DNA of 64,000 nucleotides from Flexivirga endophytica (lineage in GTDB: Bacteria > Actinomycetota > Actinomycetes > Actinomycetales > Dermatophilaceae), in NCBI RefSeq assembly GCF_014640635.1, contig NZ_BMHI01000001.1, positions 682,001 to 746,000 on the forward strand. The letters are read 5' to 3'. The notes below the pieces were generated by a model that saw only the letters and a list, made by a program, of their open reading frames with translations, was not told the DNA's origin and searched no databases. A program made the position numbers and the translations under genes. Below, piece after piece: positions 8,519-17,819 of the stretch. Numbering within the stretch: position 1 is the stretch's first letter; the number at the start of each line of letters is the position of its first letter.

Positions 8519-9943
8519 TCAGATGTCGTAGTAGAGCTCGAACTCGTGCGGGTGCGGGCGGAACCGCAGCGGGTCGACTTCGTGCGTGCGCTTGTAGTCG
8601 ATCCAGGTCTCGATGAGGTCCTCGGTGAAGACGTCACCCTCGAGCAGGAACTCGTGGTCGGCCTCGAGCGCGTCCAGCACGGCCGGCAGTGAGTCGGGGA
8701 CCTGCTCGATGTTGGCGTGCTCCTCCGGGGGGAGCTCGTAGAGGTCCTTGTCGACCGGCTCCGGCGGCTCGATGCGGTTCTTGATGCCGTCCAGGCCGGC
8801 CATCAGCTGGGCCGCGAAGGACAAGTAGGGGTTCGCCGACGGGTCCGGGATGCGGAACTCGATGCGCTTCGCCTTCGGCGAGGTGCCGGCGATCGGGATG
8901 CGGATGCACGCCGAGCGGTTGCGGGCCGAGTAGACCAGGTTGACCGGAGCCTCGTAGCCGGGGACCAGGCGGTGGTAGGAGTTGACCGTCGGGTTGGTGA
9001 AGGCCAGCAGCGACGGGGCGTGCTTGAGCAGGCCGCCGACATACCAACGAGCCAGGTCGGACAGGCCGCCATACCCCTTCTCGTCGTAGAAGAGTGGCTC
9101 GCCGTTCTTCCAGAGCGACTGGTGGGTGTGCATGCCCGAGCCGTTGTCACCGAAGATCGGCTTCGGCATGAAGGTCGCGGTCTTGCCGGCAGCGAAGCAG
9201 GTGTTCTTGACGACGTACTTGAACTTCATCACGTCGTCGCCGGACTGCAGCAGCGTCCCGAAGGTGTAGTTGATCTCCTGCTGGCCCGCGGTGCCGACCT
9301 CGTGATGGGCGCGCTCGACGTTGAGGCCGACGTTGCCGAGCTCGGCGCTGATGTCATCACGCAGATCGGAGAAGTGGTCGACCGGCGCGACGGGGAAGTA
9401 GCCGCCCTTGTAGCGCGGCTTGTAGCCCAGGTTGCCGCCGTCTTCCTCACGACCGGTGTTCCAGGCGCCCTCGACGGAGTCGATGTAGTAATAGCCGGCG
9501 TTGGCCTTCGTCTCGAAGCGGACGTCGTCGAAGATGTAGAACTCGGCCTCGGCGCCGAAGTAGGCGGTGTCGGCGATGCCGGTGGACTTCAGGTAGGCCT
9601 CGGCCTTGGCGGCGATGTTGCGCGGGTCGCGCGAGTAGGGCTCACCGGTGAACGGGTCGACGATCGAGAAGTTGAGGATCAGCGTCTTGTGCTTGCGGTA
9701 CGGGTCGAGGAAGGCACTGGACGGGTCCGCGATCAGTTTCATGTCCGACTCGTGGATCGCCTGGAAGCCGCGGATCGACGAACCGTCGAACATCGCGCCC
9801 TCCTTGAGGGCGTCCTCGTCAAGGCTCGCCGCGGGTACGTTGAAGTGCTGCATCACCCCGGGAAGGTCACAGAACCGGACATCGACGAATTCGACGTCCT
9901 CATCCTTGATGAACTTCAAGACCTCGTCGGCCGTGGTGAACAT
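8519..9943 (-). CDS. glnA: type I glutamine synthetase
   Basis: This 474-residue cytoplasmic dodecameric enzyme makes glutamine from glutamate, ammonia and ATP. Recognisable features are the N-terminal beta-grasp ([13 protein letters not shown]), [21 protein letters not shown], the ammonia/metal site [12 protein letters not shown], and [18 protein letters not shown] carries Tyr402 at the adenylylation site, so activity is probably controlled by a GlnE adenylyltransferase. Start ATG 9943 has GGAGG 5-6 nt upstream. The lipA-DUF4191-RDD-glnA neighbourhood is typical of actinobacteria. Confidence 0.97.
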   Translation of the reverse strand: MFTTADEVLKFIKDEDVEFVDVRFCDLPGVMQHFNVPAASLDEDALKEGAMFDGSSIRGFQAIHESDMKLIADPSSAFLDPYRKHKTLILNFSIVDPFTGEPYSRDPRNIAAKAEAYLKSTGIADTAYFGAEAEFYIFDDVRFETKANAGYYYIDSVEGAWNTGREEDGGNLGYKPRYKGGYFPVAPVDHFSDLRDDISAELGNVGLNVERAHHEVGTAGQQEINYTFGTLLQSGDDVMKFKYVVKNTCFAAGKTATFMPKPIFGDNGSGMHTHQSLWKNGEPLFYDEKGYGGLSDLARWYVGGLLKHAPSLLAFTNPTVNSYHRLVPGYEAPVNLVYSARNRSACIRIPIAGTSPKAKRIEFRIPDPSANPYLSFAAQLMAGLDGIKNRIEPPEPVDKDLYELPPEEHANIEQVPDSLPAVLDALEADHEFLLEGDVFTEDLIETWIDYKRTHEVDPLRFRPHPHEFELYYDI

Positions 9944-10230
9944 GGATCCTCCATCGCTGTGATCTCTCGCGGGCGGCTCTGGCGCCCCGCGTCGAGCATG
10001 ACCTTACGGGGTCGGCGTTTCCCGGCAATGACCCATGTGTTTCGGCCGTGTTACGCGCAAATTGGTATGACACCACCGCGTGTATGGCGAAACCCGTTGT
10101 CTCCGTGGGGGATCGGCATTCTTCCTGAAAGATTGCTGGGAGAACGAGTGGCCTGCGGAAAGTGTGTCCCATGCCACACCGAGGTGCACACCAGATGAGA
10201 CTCGGCCGCCGGCGTCTACCCTGGACGCTC

Positions 10231-10668
10231 GTGACGACGCGTAAGCAGCCCGGTCCGGAACCGGCCGACGGATACCCGGGCGCCGCCCTGGGGATGCCGA
10301 CCGGCGGAGTGGGCTCGATGGCGCGGCTCGGCCCGCGGGTCATCGCCGTCATCATCGACTGGCTGGTGTGTTCGGTGATCGCTGCCGGCTTCTTCGGTTA
10401 CAGCTTCGGCGGCGGCGGCACGAGCTGGACACCACTGGCGGTCTTCTTCGTCGAGAACCTACTGCTGGTCGGCACGATCGGCTCGACCCTCGGTCACCGT
10501 GTCATGGGGATGCAGGTCACCAAGGAGTCCGGCGGTCCGGTCGGGCCACTCGCGGGTCTGATCCGCAGCGTGCTGCTGTGCCTCTTCGTCCCGGCGGTCA
10601 TCTGGGACAAGTACGGACGCGGCATGCACGATCATTTCGCCGGCACCGTGCTGCGCCGCGTCCGCTGA
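10231..10668 (+). CDS. RDD family membrane protein
   Basis: This 145-residue protein has an RDD domain. ARLGPRVIAVIIDWLV carries the Arg and Asp of the family. Two or three membrane segments follow, then GHRVMGMQV and the closing WDKYGRGMHDHFAGTVL. RDD proteins are small membrane proteins of mostly unknown function. GTG 10231 is preferred: a -10-like TACCCT at 10217-10222 sits 8 nt upstream, which fits a leaderless transcript, and the residues before it are non-homologous. It is divergent from glnA. Confidence 0.85.
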   Translation: MTTRKQPGPEPADGYPGAALGMPTGGVGSMARLGPRVIAVIIDWLVCSVIAAGFFGYSFGGGGTSWTPLAVFFVENLLLVGTIGSTLGHRVMGMQVTKESGGPVGPLAGLIRSVLLCLFVPAVIWDKYGRGMHDHFAGTVLRRVR

Positions 10669-10671
10669 CCG

Positions 10672-11208
10672 TCACCGCTTGCGGACCGTGCCCTTCACGG
10701 GTGTCGCGTTCGCGAAGAGATCCTGCACCGGGCAGTGCGCCTCGACGGTGGCGAGGAGTTCGTCATACGCCTCCTGTGACTCCGGTCCGGTGATGTGCGC
10801 GGTCAGTCGCACCTCGCTGAAGCCCGGGCGGACGCTCTCGTCGACGCCGAAGATGCCGCGCACGTCCAGGTCGCCTTCGGCCTCGATCCGGATGTCGTCG
10901 ATCTGCAGGCCGAGCTGCTGCGCGTAGAGCCGGTAGACCACAACCTGGCAGCCGATGAGCGCACCGAGGGCGTATTCGACCGGGCTGGGCGCCTCGTCGT
11001 CACCGGCCAGGGCGGCGGGCTCGTCGACGGTGAAAGTGTGCTTGCCAGAAGTGATTTCGGTCGCGACCGATCCGACGGCGGTGCCGCTCACGGCGTAGAC
11101 GATCTTCGCATTGGCCGGGTCGGCCTCGATGCGTTTCGCCCAGGCTGTTCCGGCTTCGGTGAGGCGCTCGGCGCGGTCCTGGTCGATGCTGATGGTCGAT
11201 GTGGACAC
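10672..11208 (-). CDS. OsmC family peroxiredoxin-like protein
   Basis: This 178-residue protein has the OsmC/Ohr fold. The two redox cysteines are in GCQVVVYRLYA and HCPVQDLF. The family reduces organic peroxides using lipoyl or thiol donors. The separation of the cysteines and the N-terminal helical extension suggest a YhfA/OsmC-like member rather than classical Ohr. Start ATG 11208. It converges on the RDD gene, with only 3 nt between the stops. Confidence 0.88.
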   Translation of the reverse strand: MSTSTISIDQDRAERLTEAGTAWAKRIEADPANAKIVYAVSGTAVGSVATEITSGKHTFTVDEPAALAGDDEAPSPVEYALGALIGCQVVVYRLYAQQLGLQIDDIRIEAEGDLDVRGIFGVDESVRPGFSEVRLTAHITGPESQEAYDELLATVEAHCPVQDLFANATPVKGTVRKR

Positions 11209-11394
11209 ATTGCCTCCATAAACGTGAAATTATGTAACTGACAACGTCACGTTATGACTACGAATAGTCCGCGGGCAAAGAACGTCCAAGACCTGATACG
11301 TCGTCGACAGCGGCGCCGGGGAGACGCAGCGCGGCAGGCAGCGGCCCGGATCGACTCAACCGCACGAACAGCCGACGGCCGCGGAGACGACGAC

Positions 11395-11445
11395 AAAGCC
11401 GGTCGGGAACCGACGCGAGCTTGCGCGTGGTGCCTGACCGGCTTT
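11395..11445 (-). terminator. hairpin terminator after DUF4191 gene
   Basis: The arms 11395-11404 and 11436-11445 (AAAGCCGGTC and its complement) pair perfectly over 10 bp, giving a GC stem with A/T ends. It lies 22 nt past the DUF4191 stop. The rest of the 11209-11467 gap holds no gene that I can support; one open frame from 11254 has no family resemblance. Confidence 0.7.
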
Positions 11446-11467
11446 CGAGGAGTCGAAGCAAAGAGAC

Positions 11468-12229
11468 TCAGCGGCCGCGCATCGCCTTGCGGTCCATGCG
11501 AGGTGCGTTGCGCGGGTCCATGCCCTTGGGGATCGGCGGCTTGGCGGCGCCCAGTGCGCGCAGCCGCTTTGTGACGGCCTTCGCCTCGGCGTCGGTGAGC
11601 GTCTTGGGCAGCTTCTTCATGGTCTTGGCCAGGTCGCTGAGCTTGACGGTGTCATCGCCCTCGCCGACCCGCAGGATGTGCACCGGGACCTCGCGGCCGG
11701 CAACGCGGCTGACGCGCTTGCGCTCCGACTCCAGCAACTTGCGGGAGGAGCCGGTCGGGCCTTCTCCGATCAGCACCACGCCCGGTTTGCCGACAGCGCG
11801 GAAGACCATGGCCGCATTGGACAGCTCCGACATGCGGCGTGCCCGGCCGGCTTCGGCGGCGACCGGCTCCTGCTCGTAGGTCCAGCCGCGCTTCAGGCTC
11901 TGCAGGGCCGCGCCGGTGCCGCCGGCCCGACCCTCGAGCGAGCCGTATGCCGCGCGCTCGGCCAGCCGGCCGAACACGATGACCGCGGCGAGCAGACCGA
12001 AGATCGCGCCGAGGATCGCGGTGTAGATCCAGCTGCTCCAGATGAAGTGGAGCAGGAACATGAAGACCACCAGCGTGATGACGAACGTCAGCGCCATCCA
12101 CAGCGGGATCTTGGGGTTCTGCTTCACCGACGCCTGATAGAGCGTCTTGAACTGCGAGACGCGCCCGGGGTTGTCCGGGTCCTTCGGTTTACGCGAAAAA
12201 CGTGACTTCTTCTCGGGCTGCGTCGACAT
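11468..12229 (-). CDS. DUF4191 family membrane protein
   Basis: This 253-residue protein has a basic N-terminal tail, two adjacent membrane segments (about residues 43-90), and a long cytoplasmic C-terminal domain with GKPGVVLIGEGP and a basic tail. It matches the actinobacterial DUF4191 family, which is usually found directly downstream of lipA, as here (55-nt gap). Function is unknown; the constant linkage suggests a role near lipoate or envelope metabolism, but that is inference. Confidence 0.88.
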   Translation of the reverse strand: MSTQPEKKSRFSRKPKDPDNPGRVSQFKTLYQASVKQNPKIPLWMALTFVITLVVFMFLLHFIWSSWIYTAILGAIFGLLAAVIVFGRLAERAAYGSLEGRAGGTGAALQSLKRGWTYEQEPVAAEAGRARRMSELSNAAMVFRAVGKPGVVLIGEGPTGSSRKLLESERKRVSRVAGREVPVHILRVGEGDDTVKLSDLAKTMKKLPKTLTDAEAKAVTKRLRALGAAKPPIPKGMDPRNAPRMDRKAMRGR

Positions 12230-12283
12230 GCTTTCCAGGATATGTCAGCCGAGCCCGTCGGACGAAGTGCGGCCGGGCACTCT

Positions 12284-13342
12284 TCAGGCGCTGGCTGCGC
12301 CGGCTCGCTCGACCAGCGCTGCCGCCTCCTGGCGCGCGGGCGAACTCGCCGCCGCCGCGAGGTGGGACAGGTGCTCCGGCAACTCGCGGCCGAGCTTGGC
12401 CATCGCACCGGCATACAGCTTGCCGGCGCGGTACGACGAACGCACCAGCGGCCCGGCCATCACGCCGAGGAAGCCGAGATCGGTCGCGACGTCCGACCAG
12501 CGCACGAACTCCTCCGGCTTCACCCAGCGGTCGATCGGGTGGTGCTTGGGGGAGGGGCGGAGGTACTGGGTGATCGTCAGGATGTCGCAGCCTGCGTTGT
12601 GCAGGTCGCGGATCGCCTGCTCGACCTCGTGGTCCTCCTCGCCCATGCCCAGGATGAGGTTGGACTTGGTGATCAGCCCGGCCTCCTTGGCCATGGTCAG
12701 CACCCGCAGCGACTTCTCGTAGGTGAACGCGGGACGGATGCGCTTGAAGATCCGCGGCACCGTCTCCAGGTTGTGCGCGAAGACCTCGGGGCCGGCCTCG
12801 AAGACCTGGCCGACCAGCTCCGGTTTGGCGCCGAAGTCGGGCGGCAGGATCTCCACACCGGTGTTGGGGTTGAGCTCGTGGATCTGTCGGATGGTCTCGG
12901 CATACAGGCCGGCAGCGCCGTCCGGCTGGTCGTCACGGGCGACGCCGGTCACCGTGCAGTAACGCAGGTTCATCTCGCGGATCGACTCGGCGACGCGGCG
13001 CGGCTCGTCGAGGTCCAGCTCGGTCGGACGGCCCGTCGCGATGTCGCAGAAGTCGCAGCGACGCGTGCAGACGTCGCCGCCGATGAGGAACGTCGCCTCG
13101 CGGTCCTCCCAACACTCGAAGATGTTGGGACAGCCCGCTTCCTGGCAGACGGTGTGCAGGCCCTGGGTCTTCACCATCTGATGCAGGCCGGTGTATGCCG
13201 GGCCCATCTTTGCGGTGGTGCGGATCCAGGCCGGCTTGCGCTCGATCGGAGTCTCGGCGTTGCGCGCCTCGACGCGCAGCATCTTGCGGCCTTCAGGTGC
13301 GACAGTCACGAGATCAAGGCTACGACCCGGGGTGGGCGCCAT
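12284..13342 (-). CDS. lipA: lipoyl synthase
   Basis: This 352-residue radical-SAM enzyme inserts two sulfurs into protein-bound octanoyl groups to make lipoate. Both iron-sulfur clusters are visible: the auxiliary cluster Cys66, Cys71 and Cys77 ([12 protein letters not shown]), and the radical-SAM CxxxCxxC Cys92, Cys96 and Cys99 (CTRRCDFC). Other family marks are HNLETVPR and LGMGE. Start ATG 13342. It heads the transcription unit leading into the DUF4191 gene. Confidence 0.97.
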   Translation of the reverse strand: MAPTPGRSLDLVTVAPEGRKMLRVEARNAETPIERKPAWIRTTAKMGPAYTGLHQMVKTQGLHTVCQEAGCPNIFECWEDREATFLIGGDVCTRRCDFCDIATGRPTELDLDEPRRVAESIREMNLRYCTVTGVARDDQPDGAAGLYAETIRQIHELNPNTGVEILPPDFGAKPELVGQVFEAGPEVFAHNLETVPRIFKRIRPAFTYEKSLRVLTMAKEAGLITKSNLILGMGEEDHEVEQAIRDLHNAGCDILTITQYLRPSPKHHPIDRWVKPEEFVRWSDVATDLGFLGVMAGPLVRSSYRAGKLYAGAMAKLGRELPEHLSHLAAAASSPARQEAAALVERAGAASA

Positions 13343-13461
13343 GTCGCGGGGCTGGTTACTGGCCGGTCACCGGCCGGGGCGGGAGGGATCCGGCGAGTGG
13401 GGTCTCGCGTCATACCCGCGACTCGGTGCGGTGACCGGGTATCACCGAGGAGACATCAGGT

Positions 13462-13848
13462 ATGACGAACCCAGCCCGACCGCCCGCGGTTCATACGCCC
13501 GCTACGGCGATTGGTCAGCGCCGGTCCGACAGCAAGTGGTTCACGGTGGATGTGGTGTGTTCGGTCGTGCTCGCGACCGGCCTGGTGGGTGTCGACTTCT
13601 TCTTCGCAGTGGGCCTGTCGCTCGGCATCGGGATGTCGGGCGACGGTTGCGGCGGCGGCTGCGTCTCGTCGGAGGCCGCCGGCGCGGCGTGGCTCATCTC
13701 GATGGCATTGCTGGTGATCGCGTTGGTGGTCGGCCTCGGCGGATTGATATGGGCAGCGGTGAAGCGGCGCGTGCTCAGCTGGTGGCCGTTGGCCGGTTAC
13801 CCCATCGTCCTGGCCGCGTGGCTCGCGGCGATCGTCATCCTCGGCTGA
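13462..13848 (+). CDS. small membrane protein of unknown function
   Basis: This 128-residue protein has three predicted membrane segments (about residues 28-55, 72-95 and 105-127). A Gly/Cys-rich extracytoplasmic loop between the first two (GDGCGGGC) could form a disulfide. ATG 13462 is preceded by GAGGAG about 8-13 nt upstream. It is divergent from lipA. I do not recognise the family. Confidence 0.65.
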   Translation: MTNPARPPAVHTPATAIGQRRSDSKWFTVDVVCSVVLATGLVGVDFFFAVGLSLGIGMSGDGCGGGCVSSEAAGAAWLISMALLVIALVVGLGGLIWAAVKRRVLSWWPLAGYPIVLAAWLAAIVILG

Positions 13849-13871
13849 GTCGGCGATCGTCGCCATACCGA

Positions 13872-14474
13872 TCAGTCCGGGCGGCGCATGTCCGAGCGGG
13901 TGTCGGCGGTGATGCCGAAGTAGGTCGTCGGGCCGCCGGCGCGCATCAACGGATCAGCGGCGAGCGTGTCGAAGACGCCGCTCTCGATCAGCCGCTCGTC
14001 GATGTGTATGCCGACAACCTCGCCCACCACGAACCAGCTGCCGACGGCCGCGCCCTGCGCCGACTGCAGCGGGACGAGCTGCGTCACCCGGCACTCGAAG
14101 TTGACCGGGGACGCGGCGACCCGCGGTGCGTTGATCTCGGTGGACGGGGCGGCCTCGAGACCCGCCACCTCGAACTCGTCCACGTCGTGCGTGGTGGACG
14201 TGGCGTTCATGACCTCGCCCAGGTCACGGGTCACCAGGTTCCAGGTGAATTCCCTTGTGGCGTCACAGTTTCCGGCGGTGCCCTTCCAGCCGTTGCTGGA
14301 GAACCCGATCAGCGGCGGCGTGTAGTGCAGCGCGTTGAAGAAGGAGTATGGCGCCAGGTTGCGCCGCCCCTGCGCGTCGACTGTCCCGATCCAGCCGATC
14401 GGTCGCGGGGCGACGATCGAGTTGAACGGGTCATGGGCAAGGCGGTGGCCTTCGCTCGGGCGGTAGAAGTGCAC
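13872..14474 (-). CDS. flavin reductase-like (FMN-binding split barrel) protein
   Basis: This 200-residue protein has a split-barrel flavin-binding fold. HDPFNSIVAPRPIGWIGT is the family's phosphate/flavin-binding start, followed by NLAPYSFFNAL and PPLIGFSS. These proteins reduce or bind FMN/FAD and often supply monooxygenases. GTG 14474 is preferred because HFYRPSEGH immediately follows it, as in relatives. The ORF extends 17 codons further upstream, but that stretch would overlap the divergent promoter at 14525. Confidence 0.82.
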   Translation of the reverse strand: MHFYRPSEGHRLAHDPFNSIVAPRPIGWIGTVDAQGRRNLAPYSFFNALHYTPPLIGFSSNGWKGTAGNCDATREFTWNLVTRDLGEVMNATSTTHDVDEFEVAGLEAAPSTEINAPRVAASPVNFECRVTQLVPLQSAQGAAVGSWFVVGEVVGIHIDERLIESGVFDTLAADPLMRAGGPTTYFGITADTRSDMRRPD

Positions 14475-14536
14475 GGGGTCATTCTGCTGGATCGAAAAGG
14501 CCGGTGCGCACGGGGCGGGCGCCATACATTCAGGGT

Positions 14537-14905
14537 GTGAAGGAGCGCGAGTGGACCGTGCCGCGGATCATCGACGTGATCGCGGCGGCCCTGCTCGCGC
14601 TCCCGCTGACGGTGTTCTCCTGGCTCCAGACGATCCTGCAGGTGGGCTTTCCGGGCGATCACATCGTCAACTGCGTGCCGCCGAACAAGCCGCAGCCGGG
14701 CGACGCCTGGGTGTGCCAGGGCGATCGCTTCAGGCTGTTCCAGTGGTTCGGCATCGGCTCGCTGGTGCTGTGCTTGCTGATCGTCTGGGGCGGTATGGCG
14801 CTGTCACTCCGTCGCGGCTGGTGGCTGGTCGGTTGGCCGCTGCTCGGGATCGCGTTCTTCGGGGGCGTCGTCACGCTGGGGGTCCGGGCCCTCGAGTGGC
14901 ACTGA
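14537..14905 (+). CDS. membrane protein of unknown function
   Basis: This 122-residue protein has about three membrane segments, near residues 12-33, 70-90 and 100-118. An extracytoplasmic loop has two Cys (NCVPP and WVCQG), plausibly a disulfide. Start GTG 14537 has TACATT at 14525-14530 and a 6-nt spacer, a leaderless arrangement. Its 3' end overlaps the convergent slipin gene by about 100 nt. I do not recognise the family. Confidence 0.6.
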   Translation: MKEREWTVPRIIDVIAAALLALPLTVFSWLQTILQVGFPGDHIVNCVPPNKPQPGDAWVCQGDRFRLFQWFGIGSLVLCLLIVWGGMALSLRRGWWLVGWPLLGIAFFGGVVTLGVRALEWH

Positions 14906-15691
14906 GCCGTCGTCGTCGGGCTGCTTCGTGGTGTGGCCGTTCAGCTGGTTGAGCAGTGGCTGCATGACATCCAGCGGCAACGGGATCACCACCGAGGACT
15001 TGCTGGTGCCGCCGATCTCGACGAGCGTCTGCAGGTAGCGCAGTTGCAGGGCCGTCGGGTTGCGGCTCATGACGTCCGCGGCGTTGGCCAGCTGCCTCGA
15101 CGCCTGGAACTCGCCCTCGGCGTTGATGACCTTGGCGCGGCGCTCGCGCTCCGCCTCCGCCTGCCGCGCGATGGCTCGCTGCATGCTCGCCGGGATCTCG
15201 ACGTCCTTGATCTCGACGACCGACACCTTCACGCCCCACGGCTCGGTCTGTTGGTCGATGACCTTCTGCAGGTCCTCGTTCAGCCGCTCGCGCTCGGACA
15301 ACAACGTGTCCAGTTCGGCCTTGCCGAGCACGGCGCGCAGCGATGTCTGGGCGATCTGGGTGGTGGCCGCCAGGAAGTTCTCGACCTCGACGATCGCGTG
15401 ATTGGCGTCCATCACCCGGAAGTAGGCCACCGCCGTGACACGGACCGGGACGTTGTCGCGGGTGATGATGTCCTGCGCCGGCACATTGAGGGTCACGATG
15501 CGCAGGTCGACCCGCACCATGCGATCGACGACCGGGATCAGCAGCGCGAGACCCGGTTCCTTGAGGGTCACGAGCCGGCCGAGCCGGAAGATGACACCGC
15601 GCTCGTATTCGCGCAGGATCCGCACCGACGAGCCGAGCAGCGCGACGAGGATGAACCCCAGGATCACAACGAGAGTGATGATGGCTTCCAT
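14804..15691 (-). CDS. slipin / SPFH-band 7 membrane scaffold protein
   Basis: This 295-residue protein has an N-terminal membrane hairpin (residues 1-22), then the SPFH domain (EYERGVIFRLGRL, VDLRIVTLNVPAQ, DNVPVRVTAVAYFRV), and a coiled region rich in Ala, Glu and Arg (IARQAEAERERRAKV). The C-terminal tail is acidic and Pro-rich. This is the stomatin/slipin group that forms oligomers in membrane microdomains. It is partnered by the upstream NfeD gene, whose end overlaps this start by 28 nt. Start ATG 15691. Confidence 0.92.
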   Translation of the reverse strand: MEAIITLVVILGFILVALLGSSVRILREYERGVIFRLGRLVTLKEPGLALLIPVVDRMVRVDLRIVTLNVPAQDIITRDNVPVRVTAVAYFRVMDANHAIVEVENFLAATTQIAQTSLRAVLGKAELDTLLSERERLNEDLQKVIDQQTEPWGVKVSVVEIKDVEIPASMQRAIARQAEAERERRAKVINAEGEFQASRQLANAADVMSRNPTALQLRYLQTLVEIGGTSKSSVVIPLPLDVMQPLLNQLNGHTTKQPDDDGSVPLEGPDPQRDDAPEERDPEQRPTDQPPAATE

Positions 15692-16161
15692 ACCGGCTTC
15701 ACCTCCCAGGCGTGCGGGCGGCGGACGGACACGGACAATCCGTCGAGCTCGGTGACGATGACGGTGTCACCCGGGACGGGCATCGGTTCTTCCCAGCCGA
15801 ACGCCGGCTCGGCGTTCCACAACGCGCCGTCGGCCATCACGCGACCCGCGTTGCCGGACCATGTCTTGACGACCGCCTTACGGCCGATCAGCGCCTCGGG
15901 GCCGGTCTGCAACTCCTGGCTGCCCGCGACGATCACTTCGCGCGCAATCACCAGCATGGTCACCAGGCCGGCGATCGCCATGAGAGCGGCGACGGGGATC
16001 GTCACCCACAGCGGCGCACCCGTGGCGGCGAGGATCAATCCGACACCAGTCGCCGTGGACAGCGTGCCGGCGACCCCCAGGACCCCGGCCGTCGTGACGT
16101 GGGCCTCGACGACGACCACCGCCACCCCGATCAGGACGAGCAGCACTCCGAGCAGAACCAT
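15664..16161 (-). CDS. NfeD family protein (short form)
   Basis: This 165-residue protein has three or four membrane segments in the first 80 residues, followed by a small OB-fold NfeD domain (IGRKAVVKTWSG through GDTVIVTELDGLSV). The long form's N-terminal protease domain is absent. NfeD proteins pair with slipins in membrane organisation or quality control, and the overlap with the slipin gene supports that. ATG 16161 is chosen because the hydrophobic segment starts right there; GTG 16170 is an alternative. Confidence 0.85.
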   Translation of the reverse strand: MVLLGVLLVLIGVAVVVVEAHVTTAGVLGVAGTLSTATGVGLILAATGAPLWVTIPVAALMAIAGLVTMLVIAREVIVAGSQELQTGPEALIGRKAVVKTWSGNAGRVMADGALWNAEPAFGWEEPMPVPGDTVIVTELDGLSVSVRRPHAWEVKPVWKPSSLSL

Positions 16162-16309
16162 CTCGATCACCTCGTGGAGCAACCCAAGGTTGCCGCGTGG
16201 AGCAGATCGACCAGCAGGTTCGGCAGCCTTGTCCGTTCCCGCCTTCAGGATATCCCTCCACCTGCGGGACGATGCGGCGCGTCGCGCGCTCTCGGCATAC
16301 GGTGTCCTG

Positions 16310-17083
16310 GTGATCGAACTCAAGACCCCTGCCGAGATCGAGGCGATGCGACCCGCCGGCCGATTCGTCGCATCCGTGCTGACCGCGCTGCAGGACGCCG
16401 CTGCTGTCGGAGTCAACCTGCTTGAGCTGGATGCGTTGGCGCACAAGATGATTCGCGACGCCGGCGCCGAGTCCTGCTACATCGACTATCACCCCAGCTT
16501 CGGCGCGATGCCGTTCGGCAAGGTGCTGTGCACCAGCGTCAACGACGCCGTGCTGCACGGGCTTCCGCATGACTACGCGCTGCGTGACGGCGACCTGCTG
16601 TCGGTCGACTTCGCGGCAAGCGTCGACGGGTGGGTCTCCGACTCGGCCCTCTCCGTGGTCGTCGGCACACCGGACCCGGAGGACCTGCGTGTCATCGAGA
16701 CGACCGAGAAGGCGCTCGCGGCCGCGATCGACGTCGCGCGCACCGGCAACAAGCTCGGTGACATCTCCGCCACCATCGGGGAGGTCGCCCGCGATGCGGG
16801 CTACACGGTCAACACCCAGTTCGGCGGCCACGGTGTCGGCCGCACCATGCACGGCGACCCGCACGTGGCCAACGACGGCCGCCCCGGTCGCGGGATGAAG
16901 CTACGCCCCGGACTCGTCATCGCGATCGAGCCGTGGTTCATGCGCGAGACCGACGAGATCTACACCGACCCGGACGGCTGGACGCTGCGCTCGGCCGACG
17001 GCTCCCGCGGCGCGCACTCCGAGCACACCATCGCGATCACCGACGATGCGCCGGTCGTCTTCACCGACCGCTCGGCCGTATGA
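16310..17083 (+). CDS. map: type I methionine aminopeptidase
   Basis: This 257-residue enzyme removes the initiator Met from new proteins. Metal ligands are Asp100, Asp111, His174, Glu207 and Glu238 (SVDFAA, VSDSAL, GGHGVGR, IEPWF, SEHTIAIT). The length fits the minimal type Ib form without an N-terminal zinc extension. GTG 16310 is the start, because TACGGT at 16298-16303 lies 6 nt upstream (leaderless). It overlaps the following GNAT gene by 4 nt. Confidence 0.95.
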   Translation: MIELKTPAEIEAMRPAGRFVASVLTALQDAAAVGVNLLELDALAHKMIRDAGAESCYIDYHPSFGAMPFGKVLCTSVNDAVLHGLPHDYALRDGDLLSVDFAASVDGWVSDSALSVVVGTPDPEDLRVIETTEKALAAAIDVARTGNKLGDISATIGEVARDAGYTVNTQFGGHGVGRTMHGDPHVANDGRPGRGMKLRPGLVIAIEPWFMRETDEIYTDPDGWTLRSADGSRGAHSEHTIAITDDAPVVFTDRSAV

Positions 17084-17565
17084 CGCGCGAGGCGACGCCA
17101 CTGCCGGGCGTCCCCGGGGTCGGAGTGACTGAAGCGATCGCGGCCGACGTGCCGGCCATCGTCGCGTTGCTCGCGAACGACATCCTCGGTCGGGATCGCG
17201 AGTCCGGCGTGAGCGACCTGTATGACGAGGCCTTCGCAGCGATCGACGCCGACCCGACCGAGCACTTGCTGGTGCTCCTGGACGAGCAGGAGTCCGTGGT
17301 CGGCACGCTGCAACTCGGTTTCGTGCGTAGCCTGTCGCGCGGCGGTGCGCTGCGCGCCCAGATCGAAGCGGTGCGGGTCTCCGAGACGCTGCGTGGCCAG
17401 GGCGTGGGCCGAGCACTCTTCACGTTCGTGATCGAGCAGGCTCGTCAGGAGGGCGCCGTGCTGGTGCAGCTGACGAGCGACCTGCAGCGCGACGGCGCCA
17501 TCCGTTTCTACGAGTCGCTCGGCTTCGTGCACAGTCATGCCGGTCTGAAGCTCGCGCTGGGCTGA
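17080..17565 (+). CDS. GNAT family N-acetyltransferase
   Basis: This 161-residue acetyl-CoA-dependent acetyltransferase has motif A RGQGVGRALF preceded by IEAVRVSETL, and a closing FYESLGFV. The acceptor is unknown. ATG 17080 overlaps the map stop (ATGA), so it is translationally coupled to map. One possibility is N-terminal or small-amine acetylation, but nothing in the sequence decides it. Confidence 0.88.
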   Translation: MTREATPLPGVPGVGVTEAIAADVPAIVALLANDILGRDRESGVSDLYDEAFAAIDADPTEHLLVLLDEQESVVGTLQLGFVRSLSRGGALRAQIEAVRVSETLRGQGVGRALFTFVIEQARQEGAVLVQLTSDLQRDGAIRFYESLGFVHSHAGLKLALG

Positions 17566-17588
17566 AGTTCCGAGCCGGCCCGGGCGGG

Positions 17589-17735
17589 CGTGCATAAGTC
17601 TCCCCAGGGGAGGGTTCGGTACGGACGAACTCGGGTTGTGCGTGCATAAGTCTCCCCAGGGGAGGGTTCGGTACGGACGAACTCGGGTTGTGCGTGCGTA
17701 AGTCTCCCCAGGGGAGAGCTCGGTACGCCCGTCCG
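17589..17735. repeat. 52-bp tandem repeat array upstream of smc (2.8 copies)
   Basis: Units start at 17589, 17641 and 17693; the third is incomplete and diverges after about 17720. Each unit contains a 13-bp palindrome CTCCCCAGGGGAG and a second small stem, GTTCG to CGAAC with a 7-nt loop. The array fills the space between the GNAT stop and the smc start region. Confidence 0.9.
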
Positions 17736-17819
17736 CCCGTCATTGCGCGGCTCACCGCACCGCGCCAAGTAGAGTGGCCGCGATCGCCATACCAGCGCCG
17801 CAGAGGAGCCCGCCCGCTC

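Noticed and set aside
8179-8616. Plus-strand ORF with repeated YLTV segments
   Set aside because: The repetition comes from the 30-bp DNA direct repeat, and the ORF runs antisense into the end of glnA.
11254-11574. 106-codon plus-strand ORF after the OsmC gene
   Set aside because: Its second half is antisense to the DUF4191 gene and its terminator. It is Arg-rich in the way of shadow frames.
17589-17735. CRISPR array
   Set aside because: These are tandem 52-bp repeats without spacers and with an internal palindrome typical of intergenic arrays.
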